Source of the DNA: JBIIJL01 sp044233795
GTDB lineage: Bacteria > Pseudomonadota > Gammaproteobacteria > Legionellales > Legionellaceae
DNA length: 20,570 bases
Direction of reading: 5' to 3'
Assembly: GCA_044233795.1 (NCBI GenBank)
Contig: JBIIJL010000036.1
Span: 1 to 20,570, forward strand
Positions 1-8,034 of this stretch are shown piece after piece. The translations under genes were made by a program, and so were the position numbers. Within the stretch, counting starts at the first letter, position 1; each line of letters begins with the position of its first letter. Under the pieces are notes generated by a model, which did no database searches, had not been told where the DNA came from, and saw only the letters and a program-made list of their open reading frames with translations.

Positions 1-2
1 TC

Positions 3-140
3 TTGGTCGAACACAAGAGTACCCTTCATGAAGTTTTAATCAAGCTTTGTGAGGGGTTTTTTGTTTATCCATCAATAAACGTGGCTAGAATCACGTGGAA
101 ATCCATCGGATATAGTGTTCAGGCTGAACTAGAAAGCTGA
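3..140 (+). CDS. Possible C-terminal end of a convergent gene (partial)
   Basis: A plus-strand frame is open from the window edge for 45 codons to a TGA at 138-140. The translation has an ordinary protein-like composition and ends in AELES. It would overlap the end of the minus-strand SGNH-like gene by 22 bases, tail to tail. I recognise no family. A frame of this length can stay open by chance, so this is only a candidate. If it is not a gene, bases 1-118 hold nothing else I can support: there is a 5-base inverted repeat (ACGTG/CACGT, around 79-97) without a clear T-run, so no terminator is called. Confidence 0.25.
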   Translation: MVEHKSTLHEVLIKLCEGFFVYPSINVARITWKSIGYSVQAELES

Positions 141-1930
141 GCTTCTGACTGTTTTAAAAGTGTTTGCACCGTTTTGTTTCCTGGTTCAGAGACAAGAATG
201 GTTTTAAAATCCTTTATAGCGCGGCGATGCTCCCCAAGTTGGGCTAATGTTGAGCCACGCAAATACTGTAAGGCAGTATTTTGGGGTCCTCTTTGTATCG
301 CCTCAGTAAAATCTAGCACTGCCCCTTTTAAATCGCCTTGCTTGCTTTTCTCAAGCCCACGCTCTTGATATGCAATCCAAGAAGATAAGGGTTTCTCTAT
401 TTTATAGCCGGCCAATGATCGTTGAATTAAGCTCGCTAGACTTGTTTCTCGATAGGGTATGTGGCGTGCCTGTGCTGCTTCTTGTTCCTGCCTCTGGAGA
501 CGCTCAGCCTTGGTAAGAAGTGCCATTGCCCGCGACTCGTTTTTCTTTTCACGAGCAATATTGGCTTTATAAAGCAATTTGTATGAATTCGAACACATGC
601 TGCCGGGGCGCGTGGAAAACACTTCTGCCGCTGTTTTTTTTATTTCCGATAAATATTGGGGAAATTGTTTTTCATAAGACTCAGAATCATAGAGAGTCTT
701 TTCCAGTTGGATTTCAACATTATTTTTAGTTAATAATACCCCAAAGTCATTGGGAACAGCCTGGTGAGGATTGTTGTATTCCAAGATCCTATTAAGTACT
801 AAATTCCCTGTCGCAATTTTATAATGGGATAGTTCCCAATACCATTTCATTCTCGATTGTGGATCAGATAACTCGGGAAATGGTTCTGTAGTAATACTGT
901 TTATATTCATAAAATCCCAAAGTGTTATGGGTTTTAAATTTGAATATTTTTTTGCATCTTGCGCCAATACATTCACAACGCCTTTCTTAAATTCTTCAAA
1001 AGCGTCCCACAGCCCAGCCTGTTTAATAGCTAAAATTTTTCTTGCGTGTGTAGGGGAAATAAAAAGACGTAACTCAATATTATGTTTCCTCGAAAATCTG
1101 ATAATTTGGCGAAAAGTATCAAATGCGGATTGATTATCATCAAGAGAAGTAGTACAAAACCGTTGCTCAGCTCCAGCAGTCCAAATTTTCTCCATGTAAT
1201 ATTTTTCATTGCTCAATGTTGCTTGCCTATGGGGTGCAATTATTACCTGACCTGGGGCTCGCATCCCATTAGATAAATATAATTCTTTAGGTTTAATAGT
1301 TTCCGGACGCAATTGGCGTTGAATAGCTTCGGCTTTGGTATCTTGGCTTCGTAATGTCTTCACACTAGCTGTAAGAGCATTTTCAAATAAAATTGCATTT
1401 GCATCAAATAGCAATGTTCTAGAAAAATAAGAGTCATTATCCGATAACATAAGGCGTTTTTCATCATAATTAACTACCTCCGTACCAAACACAACTTTTT
1501 CCCTATTTTCATTAAACATAAGAAAATCTATACCTATAATGGCAAGCTTTAATTTTTTATTAGATGCGTAATAAGTATGTTGCAAAGTACGGTAAATTTC
1601 ATATAGTCCACTACCGGCCATTGCCATGTTATAGGTTTTATATCCTTTTTCTTTAAAAGCTGGATGCTCTGGATCAATACCGAGCTCTGCTCGTGATGTT
1701 CCAAAGATAGCTGCTGTAGGATTGAAGTATTTGACAACGTGCGCCTTGGTTAACCTTAAATTTGAAGCAACTGCTATCTTATCCGCGTTTATACCTGGTA
1801 TCGATACAACTCGAAAAATACCATAGGGATCAATAAGGATATTAAATACTACGACCAAACACACTAGTACTATTGGCAATAGCATATACCACATCACAAA
1901 TTTTTTCGGTGCATGCTCAAATGCTCTCAT
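119..1930 (-). CDS. MBOAT-associated SGNH/AlgJ-like protein with C-terminal TPRs
   Basis: Probable periplasmic partner of the adjacent MBOAT protein in O-acetylation of the exported polysaccharide. One N-terminal membrane anchor spans about residues 11-33, leaving the rest outside the cytoplasm. A GTSR motif near residues 78-81 fits the SGNH serine block, the following YNMAMAGSG stretch is typical of MBOAT-linked SGNH proteins, and an SHY motif near 369-371 fits the catalytic His region; Glu sits two residues before the Ser, where relatives often carry Asp. The last 85 residues or so hold two TPR-like units (about 519-586), unusual for this family and suggestive of protein contacts. The longest frame begins at GTG 1933, but the next codon is ATG 1930, which I prefer; neither has a strong ribosome site. 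It starts 12 bases after the MBOAT stop, so the two are probably translated together. The acyl group and acceptor are not visible in the sequence. Confidence 0.75.
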   Translation of the reverse strand: MRAFEHAPKKFVMWYMLLPIVLVCLVVVFNILIDPYGIFRVVSIPGINADKIAVASNLRLTKAHVVKYFNPTAAIFGTSRAELGIDPEHPAFKEKGYKTYNMAMAGSGLYEIYRTLQHTYYASNKKLKLAIIGIDFLMFNENREKVVFGTEVVNYDEKRLMLSDNDSYFSRTLLFDANAILFENALTASVKTLRSQDTKAEAIQRQLRPETIKPKELYLSNGMRAPGQVIIAPHRQATLSNEKYYMEKIWTAGAEQRFCTTSLDDNQSAFDTFRQIIRFSRKHNIELRLFISPTHARKILAIKQAGLWDAFEEFKKGVVNVLAQDAKKYSNLKPITLWDFMNINSITTEPFPELSDPQSRMKWYWELSHYKIATGNLVLNRILEYNNPHQAVPNDFGVLLTKNNVEIQLEKTLYDSESYEKQFPQYLSEIKKTAAEVFSTRPGSMCSNSYKLLYKANIAREKKNESRAMALLTKAERLQRQEQEAAQARHIPYRETSLASLIQRSLAGYKIEKPLSSWIAYQERGLEKSKQGDLKGAVLDFTEAIQRGPQNTALQYLRGSTLAQLGEHRRAIKDFKTILVSEPGNKTVQTLLKQSEAQLSSSA

Positions 1931-1942
1931 CACTGAATCATC

Positions 1943-3556
1943 TCAAAATTGAAAGTAAATAAAATTTACTACCGGTGTAGCTCGCAAAGTTTGCCAAAAA
2001 ACAGCACCTAATAAAGCAGGACTAAGAATAGCAGCAAGGACAGGGGAAAAGATTAATTGTAGATGATTGTTTTGGATTGATATGAAGGGCAGTGCGCGCC
2101 ACCAACGTTTTATTCGTACAGGATTTATCGACTGTATCACTGGCTTAAATGCTAAGCAGAGCTGTTGAGTATTCGGGAGCAGCCATACTACACAACACAA
2201 TACCAGAATAAAAAATCCCTGGTTAAAACCATGAAAATAAGCGACTCCAGAATCCTCAAAGTGTAGCCCTAAACGTTTAAGAAGCTGACCAACACTACCT
2301 AAAGTCGTCTCATATTTAGCTGCTAATGCAAACCCGTTAAAACCTATCATACCTTTTAACATGATGATTGCTGCTTTAAAGTTCTCTGCACGAAAAAATA
2401 TCCAAGCAACTAAAACTGCACCAAAGGTAAGTAATTGAGCACTTCTATGTCTAAACCAGCCTGCTGGAGACAGGCCAAAACTAAAGGTTACCTTAAGAAA
2501 CTGCCAGAAGTGGTTAATGATTAAATAAAAGCCGTGTAAAGCCCCCCAAAATAAGAATGTCCAGGCCGCTCCATGCCAAATTCCACCAATTAACATCGTC
2601 ATTAATAAATTAATATATCGACGCGGCTGACCTTTACGATTGCCGCCTAGAGGAATATAGATATAATCTCGTAAAAAGCGCGACAGGGACATATGCCAAC
2701 GTCGCCAGAAATCGATAATATTGGTGGCCTTGTAGGGTGAATCAAAATTCTGTGGCAATCGAATGCCCATCATCAACGCTAAGCCAAGCGCCATATCCGT
2801 GTAAGCGGAAAAATCAAAATAAATTTGCAAGGTAAAACTTAAGGCGGCGACCCAGGATTCTATAAAGGTTAGTGGCCACCCAGACTGTATTGCTTTGAAA
2901 GGTGCATCAACCCAAAGTGCTAGCTGATCGGCAAACAAGATTTTTTTACACAGCCCGATAGTGAACATGGTCAGCCCAACAGACATATCTGTCGAATTGA
3001 ATTTAAAGATGGAGGGTTGGCGAAACTGTGGAATGAGCTCTTTGTGATGGACAATTGGCCCTGCAATTAGTTGAGGAAAATACATAACAAACAAACAAAA
3101 ATCGAGAAAATTGTACTCTTCTGCTTCTCCACGGTAGGCGTCTACCAAATAAGCTATTTTTTGGAAAATAAAAAATGAAATGCCGATGGGCAAAATAATA
3201 TTTTGCAAAACATAATGCGTTCCAAGCACCTTGTTAATATTGCTGACGGCAAAAAGACTATATTTATAGTAAAACAATACACCGATATTAATTAAGAGGC
3301 CACAAAGGAGTAAAGCAGGGGAATGACGCCCTTTTTTATGCTGAGTAGAAAGAAGAATCCCAAATTTGTAATTAATCACAATGAGTACGAGAAGTAATAG
3401 CAAGTAATCTAAACGAAACCAACCGTAAAAGACGCAGGACATGAAAACCAACCAAGCCACCGCACATCGCTTTGCAGAGAGATAAGATAATCCATAAAAA
3501 CCGAATAGGGTGAGAGGTAAGAACAAAAAAATAAAGATTTCGGAATTAAATAACAT
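1943..3556 (-). CDS. MBOAT family O-acyltransferase (AlgI-like)
   Basis: Multi-pass inner-membrane acyltransferase that moves an acyl group, usually acetyl, across the membrane for transfer to a polysaccharide. It has the family's normal length (537 residues) and hallmarks: LPIGISFFIFQ near 122-132, YFPQLIAGPI near 159-168, FDFSAYTDMALG near 248-258, FWRRWHMSLSRFLRDYIYIP near 283-302 and GGIWHGA near 324-330. His328 in the last motif is the conserved MBOAT histidine; His288 is the second one typical of AlgI-type proteins. Hydrophobic segments fill the N- and C-terminal parts. An AGGA ribosome site at 3563-3566, six bases before ATG 3556, supports the start. It lies directly before the SGNH-like gene, the usual MBOAT/SGNH pairing in alginate, cellulose and O-antigen acetylation systems. 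The substrate is inferred from context only. Confidence 0.92.
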   Translation of the reverse strand: MLFNSEIFIFLFLPLTLFGFYGLSYLSAKRCAVAWLVFMSCVFYGWFRLDYLLLLLVLIVINYKFGILLSTQHKKGRHSPALLLCGLLINIGVLFYYKYSLFAVSNINKVLGTHYVLQNIILPIGISFFIFQKIAYLVDAYRGEAEEYNFLDFCLFVMYFPQLIAGPIVHHKELIPQFRQPSIFKFNSTDMSVGLTMFTIGLCKKILFADQLALWVDAPFKAIQSGWPLTFIESWVAALSFTLQIYFDFSAYTDMALGLALMMGIRLPQNFDSPYKATNIIDFWRRWHMSLSRFLRDYIYIPLGGNRKGQPRRYINLLMTMLIGGIWHGAAWTFLFWGALHGFYLIINHFWQFLKVTFSFGLSPAGWFRHRSAQLLTFGAVLVAWIFFRAENFKAAIIMLKGMIGFNGFALAAKYETTLGSVGQLLKRLGLHFEDSGVAYFHGFNQGFFILVLCCVVWLLPNTQQLCLAFKPVIQSINPVRIKRWWRALPFISIQNNHLQLIFSPVLAAILSPALLGAVFWQTLRATPVVNFIYFQF

Positions 3557-3606
3557 AAATCATCCTGTAGTTTATCTCCTTTAACACATAGGCAAAAACA
3601 CCAAAT

Positions 3607-4464
3607 TTAACACTCATCCAGATACTCCTTGAGAGCATTTGAAAACGCTAGTGGCTCAAATCCATAATGCTCCATTGCATACTGACAAGAAATGCTAAAG
3701 AAGGATTTTTGTGAACTAGCTATGCTTACTTTTGAGCTTGAGTTACTTGATACCAGTATTTTTTCAATGATCTTACTGATTGGCAATCCATCTTGAGAGG
3801 CAACATTCACGACATCAAAACCATGTAACCATCTGACATGTAACAAGCGATCAATAAACTGCGCCAATGTGCGAATAGGGATGGCATTATTAAAAACAGC
3901 ATCTGGATTATATATGGTAATATCTTGGCCTGCTTTGGCTTTATTGATAGTATTTGCTAACCAATGCCTCGCTGCCCCACGGCCAATAACTGCCGGCAAC
4001 CTAATTGCAACCGTCTGAAACGATGTTTGCTCACGTAGCATTGCTTCGCACATTAATTTGCTTGCGCCATAAGAACAAGGTTTATCAATCGGGGTGCTTT
4101 CACGAAGAACAGACTGGCTCACCTCACCATATACAGAGCACGTAGAGAAGAAAATAAATTTCTTAACATCAGCGTCTTGGACTAGTTCAATTAAATTTTG
4201 TGTAGCTAATGCATTATCTTGTATCAAATTAGCAGCAGTAACTCCCTGCATTGGAGAAGTGGCGGCTATATGCACCACCGTATCAAACGGACCTGTTAAC
4301 TCTTTGATTTTAGCAAGGTCGTTATAGATACATGTCACTTTACTAGAAAAGTCCTTATATAGTGTTTGACGACTGATGGTTGTAATATCGTAGCCCTTAC
4401 TTACAAAGTACTCTAAAACAACTTTTCCACTGAAGCTGTTGGGGCCGGTAAGCAGAATTCTCAT
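3607..4464 (-). CDS. NAD-dependent epimerase/dehydratase (extended SDR)
   Basis: Predicted cytoplasmic nucleotide-sugar epimerase, reductase or dehydratase. The N-terminus gives the Rossmann nucleotide-binding loop TGPNSFSG (6-13). STCSVYG (107-113) carries the catalytic Ser region, and YGASK (Tyr132, Lys136) is an intact YxxxK dyad. At 285 residues it is somewhat short for the extended SDR class. Its ATG overlaps the stop of the ABC ATPase gene as ATGA (4461-4464), indicating translational coupling. It is placed between exporter and acyltransferase rather than with the other sugar enzymes, and its reaction cannot be set from sequence; a 4-reductase or 4-epimerase making the precursor of one sugar is plausible. 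Confidence 0.85.
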   Translation of the reverse strand: MRILLTGPNSFSGKVVLEYFVSKGYDITTISRQTLYKDFSSKVTCIYNDLAKIKELTGPFDTVVHIAATSPMQGVTAANLIQDNALATQNLIELVQDADVKKFIFFSTCSVYGEVSQSVLRESTPIDKPCSYGASKLMCEAMLREQTSFQTVAIRLPAVIGRGAARHWLANTINKAKAGQDITIYNPDAVFNNAIPIRTLAQFIDRLLHVRWLHGFDVVNVASQDGLPISKIIEKILVSSNSSSKVSIASSQKSFFSISCQYAMEHYGFEPLAFSNALKEYLDEC

Positions 4465-5216
4465 ATTTGCATGCTGTAATACTGTGAAAAAATTTCCTCA
4501 ACACTGCCTAATTTCATCTGCCGACCATGCTCGAGCAATAAAGCCTTATTACATAGTTGACTAATCAGGTCTGCTGAGTGTGATGCGATGACCATCACAC
4601 TGGTTTTATCATAGAAATTTGTCAGTCGATTTTTGGCCTTTTCTGCAAAATTGGCGTCACCAGCGCCAATACCTTCGTCCATTAGCAAAATATCTGGTTC
4701 TACGGCCGTTGCAATAGCGAAACTTAACCGCATTTGCATACCAGCAGAATAAATCCGAACAGGTAAATAGATAAAATCACCCAGCTCGCTGAACTCAATG
4801 ATCTCATCTTTTTTTGTTTCTATTTCCGATTTAGTCATACCAAGGTGCATACCAATCGTATAAATATTATCAACGCCCGTATCGTCTAAATCCAATCCCA
4901 CGGACATGTTAAACAAAGAAGTGATTTTTCCCTTATATTGGTAACGACCTATCATCGGTTTATAAATACGTGCCAACACCCTCAATAGCGTTGTTTTTCC
5001 AGCACCATTATGGCCAACCAAACCCAAACGGTCACCCGCCTCTAACCGAAAACTAATATTGTCTAGTGCACGAATACTAACTTGCTTCGACTTATCATTT
5101 TGTTCAATTCTGCCACCAGTGACCCGACTTAATAACGTCGTACGAAAGCTTCGACTAACATTAAACACTGGTATATCCAGCGTCAAATTATCAACTTCTA
5201 AAAATGTAGATATCAT
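4461..5216 (-). CDS. wzt: Polysaccharide ABC exporter, ATP-binding subunit (Wzt/KpsT type)
   Basis: ATPase that powers export of a finished lipid-linked glycan across the inner membrane with the permease encoded just upstream. Visible motifs are Walker A GHNGAGKTT (68-76), the Wzt/TagH-type signature YSAGMQMRLSFA (156-167) in place of LSGGQ, Walker B ILLMDEGIGAGD (176-187) and the switch His213. At 251 residues it lacks the extra C-terminal carbohydrate-binding domain of long Wzt proteins such as those of E. coli O8/O9a, so it resembles KpsT, TagH or short Wzt. No clear Shine-Dalgarno sequence precedes ATG 5216, and no upstream in-frame alternative was found. The gene name is by family; whether the product is O-antigen or capsule is not decided by this protein. 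Confidence 0.93.
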   Translation of the reverse strand: MISTFLEVDNLTLDIPVFNVSRSFRTTLLSRVTGGRIEQNDKSKQVSIRALDNISFRLEAGDRLGLVGHNGAGKTTLLRVLARIYKPMIGRYQYKGKITSLFNMSVGLDLDDTGVDNIYTIGMHLGMTKSEIETKKDEIIEFSELGDFIYLPVRIYSAGMQMRLSFAIATAVEPDILLMDEGIGAGDANFAEKAKNRLTNFYDKTSVMVIASHSADLISQLCNKALLLEHGRQMKLGSVEEIFSQYYSMQI

Positions 5217-5254
5217 TTATAATATAATCCATTTTTGATCTTGAGGGGTCTGGA

Positions 5255-6139
5255 CTAAAGCCAGAAAATTAAATTATGATGTTTTTTAGACATAATCATC
5301 ATTGTCAATATCCACCCTAAAACAGTCATGCAACTCACAACAACCCAACTCATCGTGGAAGGTGCTAAACCTAATAAGGGCTGACGAATTAATGAAACAT
5401 AATGGTAAAGTGGGTTCGCATTAACGAGAAAATAAGATTTAGAGCCATTACCCAGTTGGCTAACAGGCCAAAAAATAGGTGTTACAAACATGGAAATTTG
5501 CAATAAGCTGCCAACTACTTGCTGCAAGTCGCGAAAGCGCGCACAAAAAAAACCTAATAAAATCGCCAACCAGCTAGCGGAAATGAAGAACAAGAAAAAT
5601 GCTGGTAGAATCAAAAAAGTGTATATCGTAACAGGAACATGGAAAATAAGTGCAATACAGATGTATATAATCACTTGATGCAAAAATACCAAAAAATTAC
5701 GCGCAACAACTAGCCAAGAAAAAGATGAGTAAGGCAGGGCGACTTGCTTTAGTAGCCCCTCTACGCTGGTAAAGGTAGTGCAACTTTCAGTAATGATTGA
5801 TGCAGTGAATGTCCAGCAAACAAATCCTGAAGAGAAATAAGGCAAAAACGTCGCAATATCTGTTTTCCATAGGGCTGAAAATAAAAAACCCATACTCACA
5901 ATAAAAATTGCAAGACTAAGCGTTGCCCAGAAAGGGCCAATGAGCGTTCGTCGATAACGACGCCGTATATCTGCAAAAGCTAAGTAAGTCCACATGTGCC
6001 AATTCAATAATCCTTCCCAATAATCAAGGCATGCATCATGTACAAAATTTCGGTGCTTGGAGTAATGTACCTCCTCACATCCTGATAGCATTTCGCCAGA
6101 CAACAAATTATCTGCTTCAGTTAAAGAAGGTGCGCCCAT
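5255..6139 (-). CDS. wzm: Polysaccharide ABC exporter, permease subunit (Wzm/KpsM type)
   Basis: ABC-2 type permease forming the membrane channel for glycan export. A cytoplasmic N-terminus of about 65 residues is followed by six hydrophobic segments (about 71-91, 99-118, 145-167, 174-197, 207-228, 265-285). The family patterns DIRRRYRRTLIGPFW before the first segment, ARFRDLQQVV (200-209) and TPIFWP (220-225) are all present. The open frame extends to GTG 6154, but ATG 6139 has an AAGGGA ribosome site five bases upstream while the GTG has none, so I use 6139 (294 residues). It ends 38 bases before the ATPase gene. A T8 tract lies in the coding strand at 5545-5552; no consequence is evident. 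Confidence 0.93.
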   Translation of the reverse strand: MGAPSLTEADNLLSGEMLSGCEEVHYSKHRNFVHDACLDYWEGLLNWHMWTYLAFADIRRRYRRTLIGPFWATLSLAIFIVSMGFLFSALWKTDIATFLPYFSSGFVCWTFTASIITESCTTFTSVEGLLKQVALPYSSFSWLVVARNFLVFLHQVIIYICIALIFHVPVTIYTFLILPAFFLFFISASWLAILLGFFCARFRDLQQVVGSLLQISMFVTPIFWPVSQLGNGSKSYFLVNANPLYHYVSLIRQPLLGLAPSTMSWVVVSCMTVLGWILTMMIMSKKHHNLIFWL

Positions 6140-6144
6140 TATCT

Positions 6145-6150
6145 TCCCTT
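6145..6150 (-). promoter_or_regulatory. Ribosome binding site deciding the wzm start
   Basis: AAGGGA on the coding strand lies five bases before ATG 6139. It falls inside the longer frame that begins at GTG 6154, which has no ribosome site of its own, so the internal ATG is the likely start. Confidence 0.65.
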
Positions 6151-6182
6151 TCACAATGAATCAATTCAAACAATCGCTAACA

Positions 6183-7349
6183 TTAAAAAATCGGCGGAGC
6201 ATATAGAAAGTAATCAGTAGATGAAATTCTTTCAATTACTTTTCGCACAACATTTGGTTGTAAACAAACAAACGTGTGACTACCCGGGGGTATTTTACTC
6301 GCATGATACACCGGCTTTTGATGATACTCCTTGTTCACTCTATCAAGATCTTCATCAACAAAAAAGTCAATATTTCCAGCAAGTTCTCCATATACCCAAT
6401 TAGCAGCAATTGAAGTGCCAAAAATCCCAAATGGTCTGTTTATTGCAACTGTGTTTTTAACCTCAGCCACAATGGCGGCCAGCCAATCAAGTTGCTTTTG
6501 CACAAATGCCCGGTTATAAACAGCACTGCTTTTTGGCTTTTCGGCCATGTTTTCTTCAGATGATACCTTACAAATAGCAATGATTTCCTTATTGATAGCC
6601 TTATTTGAGATATTCAGGATCTCAAATCCACTCATTAACAACAAATGAAACAGCGTATCCATTGCAAAATGTGTCGCATGATCCGTTATTATCAAATCAA
6701 ATGGATTCTCAGTATAATCGGGTACAGCAACTATCAGGTAACCCCCTGGTTTAATCTTGTATTTTAAATTTTTAAGAAAATCCAATGGTGATTCAACGTG
6801 CTCTAATACATGAATCATCGTTATAAGGTCAAAATAACTAGGATTTACCTGCTCTATATCAGTGTAAATTTCAGCAACATTCTTAATACCTTCAAGCTCT
6901 TTCTTTTTATGGGCGTTTGGTTCAAAACCATATAATTTTGCAGTCGTTAATGTTTGCGACATTGATTTCAGCATATTACCTACTCCACAGCCAATATCAA
7001 TGGCGTGGATATTATCCTTGATAGTTATCACAGTCTTTGCATAATTTAATACAGCGATTGACCTGGGAATAGAAGAGGCTGTCTCACTATTAAATACCGG
7101 TTGCTCTATACCGTCAGTCGACTGATGGTATAGCTCATAATTACCATAGATCTTATTAACCTCTAAACGCCAGCTGCTATCTGGAATTTTTTGTACCGTA
7201 TTACAATCCCTACAAACACATAACTTACCACCCTTAGGCCAAGGCTTGCAGTCTGACGTCGCTCTACCTAGATAAGCAAATGAATCAAATAAAAAAACAG
7301 CATTGCTGCGGCATATATGGCATTGTACAGGAATATTATCCCCACTCAT
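6183..7349 (-). CDS. Zinc-binding class I SAM methyltransferase, sugar C-methyltransferase type
   Basis: Three parts are visible. Residues 10-49 carry a Cys-rich, probably zinc-binding module (C10xxC13 and C44xC46xxC49, with C34 between). A class I SAM domain follows, with IDIGCGVGN at 117-125, the FEPN acidic-loop region, and a HVLEHV motif before the LKPGGYL-like strand. A C-terminal Rossmann-like domain begins near 290 with the GIFGTSIAANWVYGEL region. This arrangement is that of the NDP-sugar C-methyltransferases (TylCIII/NovU/TcaB9 group), which put a methyl branch on a keto sugar. The usual length of about 400 residues matches. Its ATG overlaps the stop of the upstream methyltransferase gene as ATGA. 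A methyltransferase acting on another carbon or oxygen is possible; methylation of C-3 of a keto sugar is inferred only from architecture. Confidence 0.75.
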   Translation of the reverse strand: MSGDNIPVQCHICRSNAVFLFDSFAYLGRATSDCKPWPKGGKLCVCRDCNTVQKIPDSSWRLEVNKIYGNYELYHQSTDGIEQPVFNSETASSIPRSIAVLNYAKTVITIKDNIHAIDIGCGVGNMLKSMSQTLTTAKLYGFEPNAHKKKELEGIKNVAEIYTDIEQVNPSYFDLITMIHVLEHVESPLDFLKNLKYKIKPGGYLIVAVPDYTENPFDLIITDHATHFAMDTLFHLLLMSGFEILNISNKAINKEIIAICKVSSEENMAEKPKSSAVYNRAFVQKQLDWLAAIVAEVKNTVAINRPFGIFGTSIAANWVYGELAGNIDFFVDEDLDRVNKEYHQKPVYHASKIPPGSHTFVCLQPNVVRKVIERISSTDYFLYAPPIF

Positions 7350-8017
7350 TTAGGTGAGCATCCTATCACCATTAGGTAATGGCACATGGGTGAAAATCCT
7401 GTATGTACAATTTCATCATTCACTCCAAATTGAAATACATGATGGAAATGTTGTTGCAACGAAGTCACCAATCTTTCTGCGGTATACATATTCACATGAC
7501 CAATTTGGCTAGCTTTAGACGCATATTGTGTTGCCGTATCATTGGGCGTACCTATAATACACATGCCATTGGGTAGTAAATGATTAACAATTGCCTGCAA
7601 AAATAAAGGCTCATCAGCCTTTTCTATGTGCTCAATTACATCCAATGAAATAACAGCATCAAATTTACCTAAATTTGATTTTAAAATATCCGCATTCTGA
7701 TATGTAATGTTTTGTTTTTTAATATTTTTATTAGCGCAGTCGATGGCCTTCTTATCCATATCCACTGCCACAACCTCGTTACCAGTTTCAGCTAACAGCA
7801 AACTGCCGATGCCCTCTGAGCAACCCACTTCCAACACCTTAGATATTCTGTTACGAGGAAGCATTTTAGCGGCAAATTTATATCGCGACAGCGTAAACAA
7901 CAAATGACGAGGGCTATTAAGCACCTGATGCCCAAAATAAGGGCCTAGCTGCATATCCTGTCCATTAATCAATTCCCTAATTTGATTCCAATTTTTATTT
8001 TCAACAATATCTTCCAT
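7346..8017 (-). CDS. Class I SAM-dependent methyltransferase
   Basis: Small soluble methyltransferase (224 residues from ATG 8017). SAM-binding motif VLEVGCSEG lies at 61-69, the ribose-binding Asp of VVAVDMD near 86, followed by a DAVISLDVIEHIE stretch and a LLPNGMCIIGTPN strand, all standard for the Methyltransf_11/25 type. The frame can be extended to ATG 8026, but the AGGGA ribosome site (8027-8031) would then touch the start codon; it stands nine bases from ATG 8017, which I prefer. The gene begins shortly after the 628-residue glycosyltransferase-like gene and overlaps the next methyltransferase by four bases. An O-methyl group on a sugar residue is the most likely product; acceptor and position are unknown. 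Confidence 0.85.
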   Translation of the reverse strand: MEDIVENKNWNQIRELINGQDMQLGPYFGHQVLNSPRHLLFTLSRYKFAAKMLPRNRISKVLEVGCSEGIGSLLLAETGNEVVAVDMDKKAIDCANKNIKKQNITYQNADILKSNLGKFDAVISLDVIEHIEKADEPLFLQAIVNHLLPNGMCIIGTPNDTATQYASKASQIGHVNMYTAERLVTSLQQHFHHVFQFGVNDEIVHTGFSPMCHYLMVIGCSPK

Positions 8018-8026
8018 TTTAACCAT

Positions 8027-8031
8027 TCCCT
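8027..8031 (-). promoter_or_regulatory. Ribosome binding site deciding the 7346-8017 gene start
   Basis: AGGGA on the coding strand abuts ATG 8026 with no spacing but stands nine bases from ATG 8017, favouring the second ATG. Confidence 0.45.
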
Positions 8032-8034
8032 AAA

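Noticed and set aside
79..97. Inverted repeat ACGTG/CACGT with an 8-base loop as the operon terminator
   Set aside because: The stem is only five base pairs and no clear T-run follows in the minus-strand direction; it also lies within a possible plus-strand coding end.
634..641. A8 coding-strand tract in the SGNH-like gene, with similar 8-base A/T runs at 5545-5552 and 20302-20309, as further phase-variation sites
   Set aside because: Runs of eight A or T are common in DNA of this composition and occur in unrelated genes here; only the G9 run is out of keeping with the base composition.
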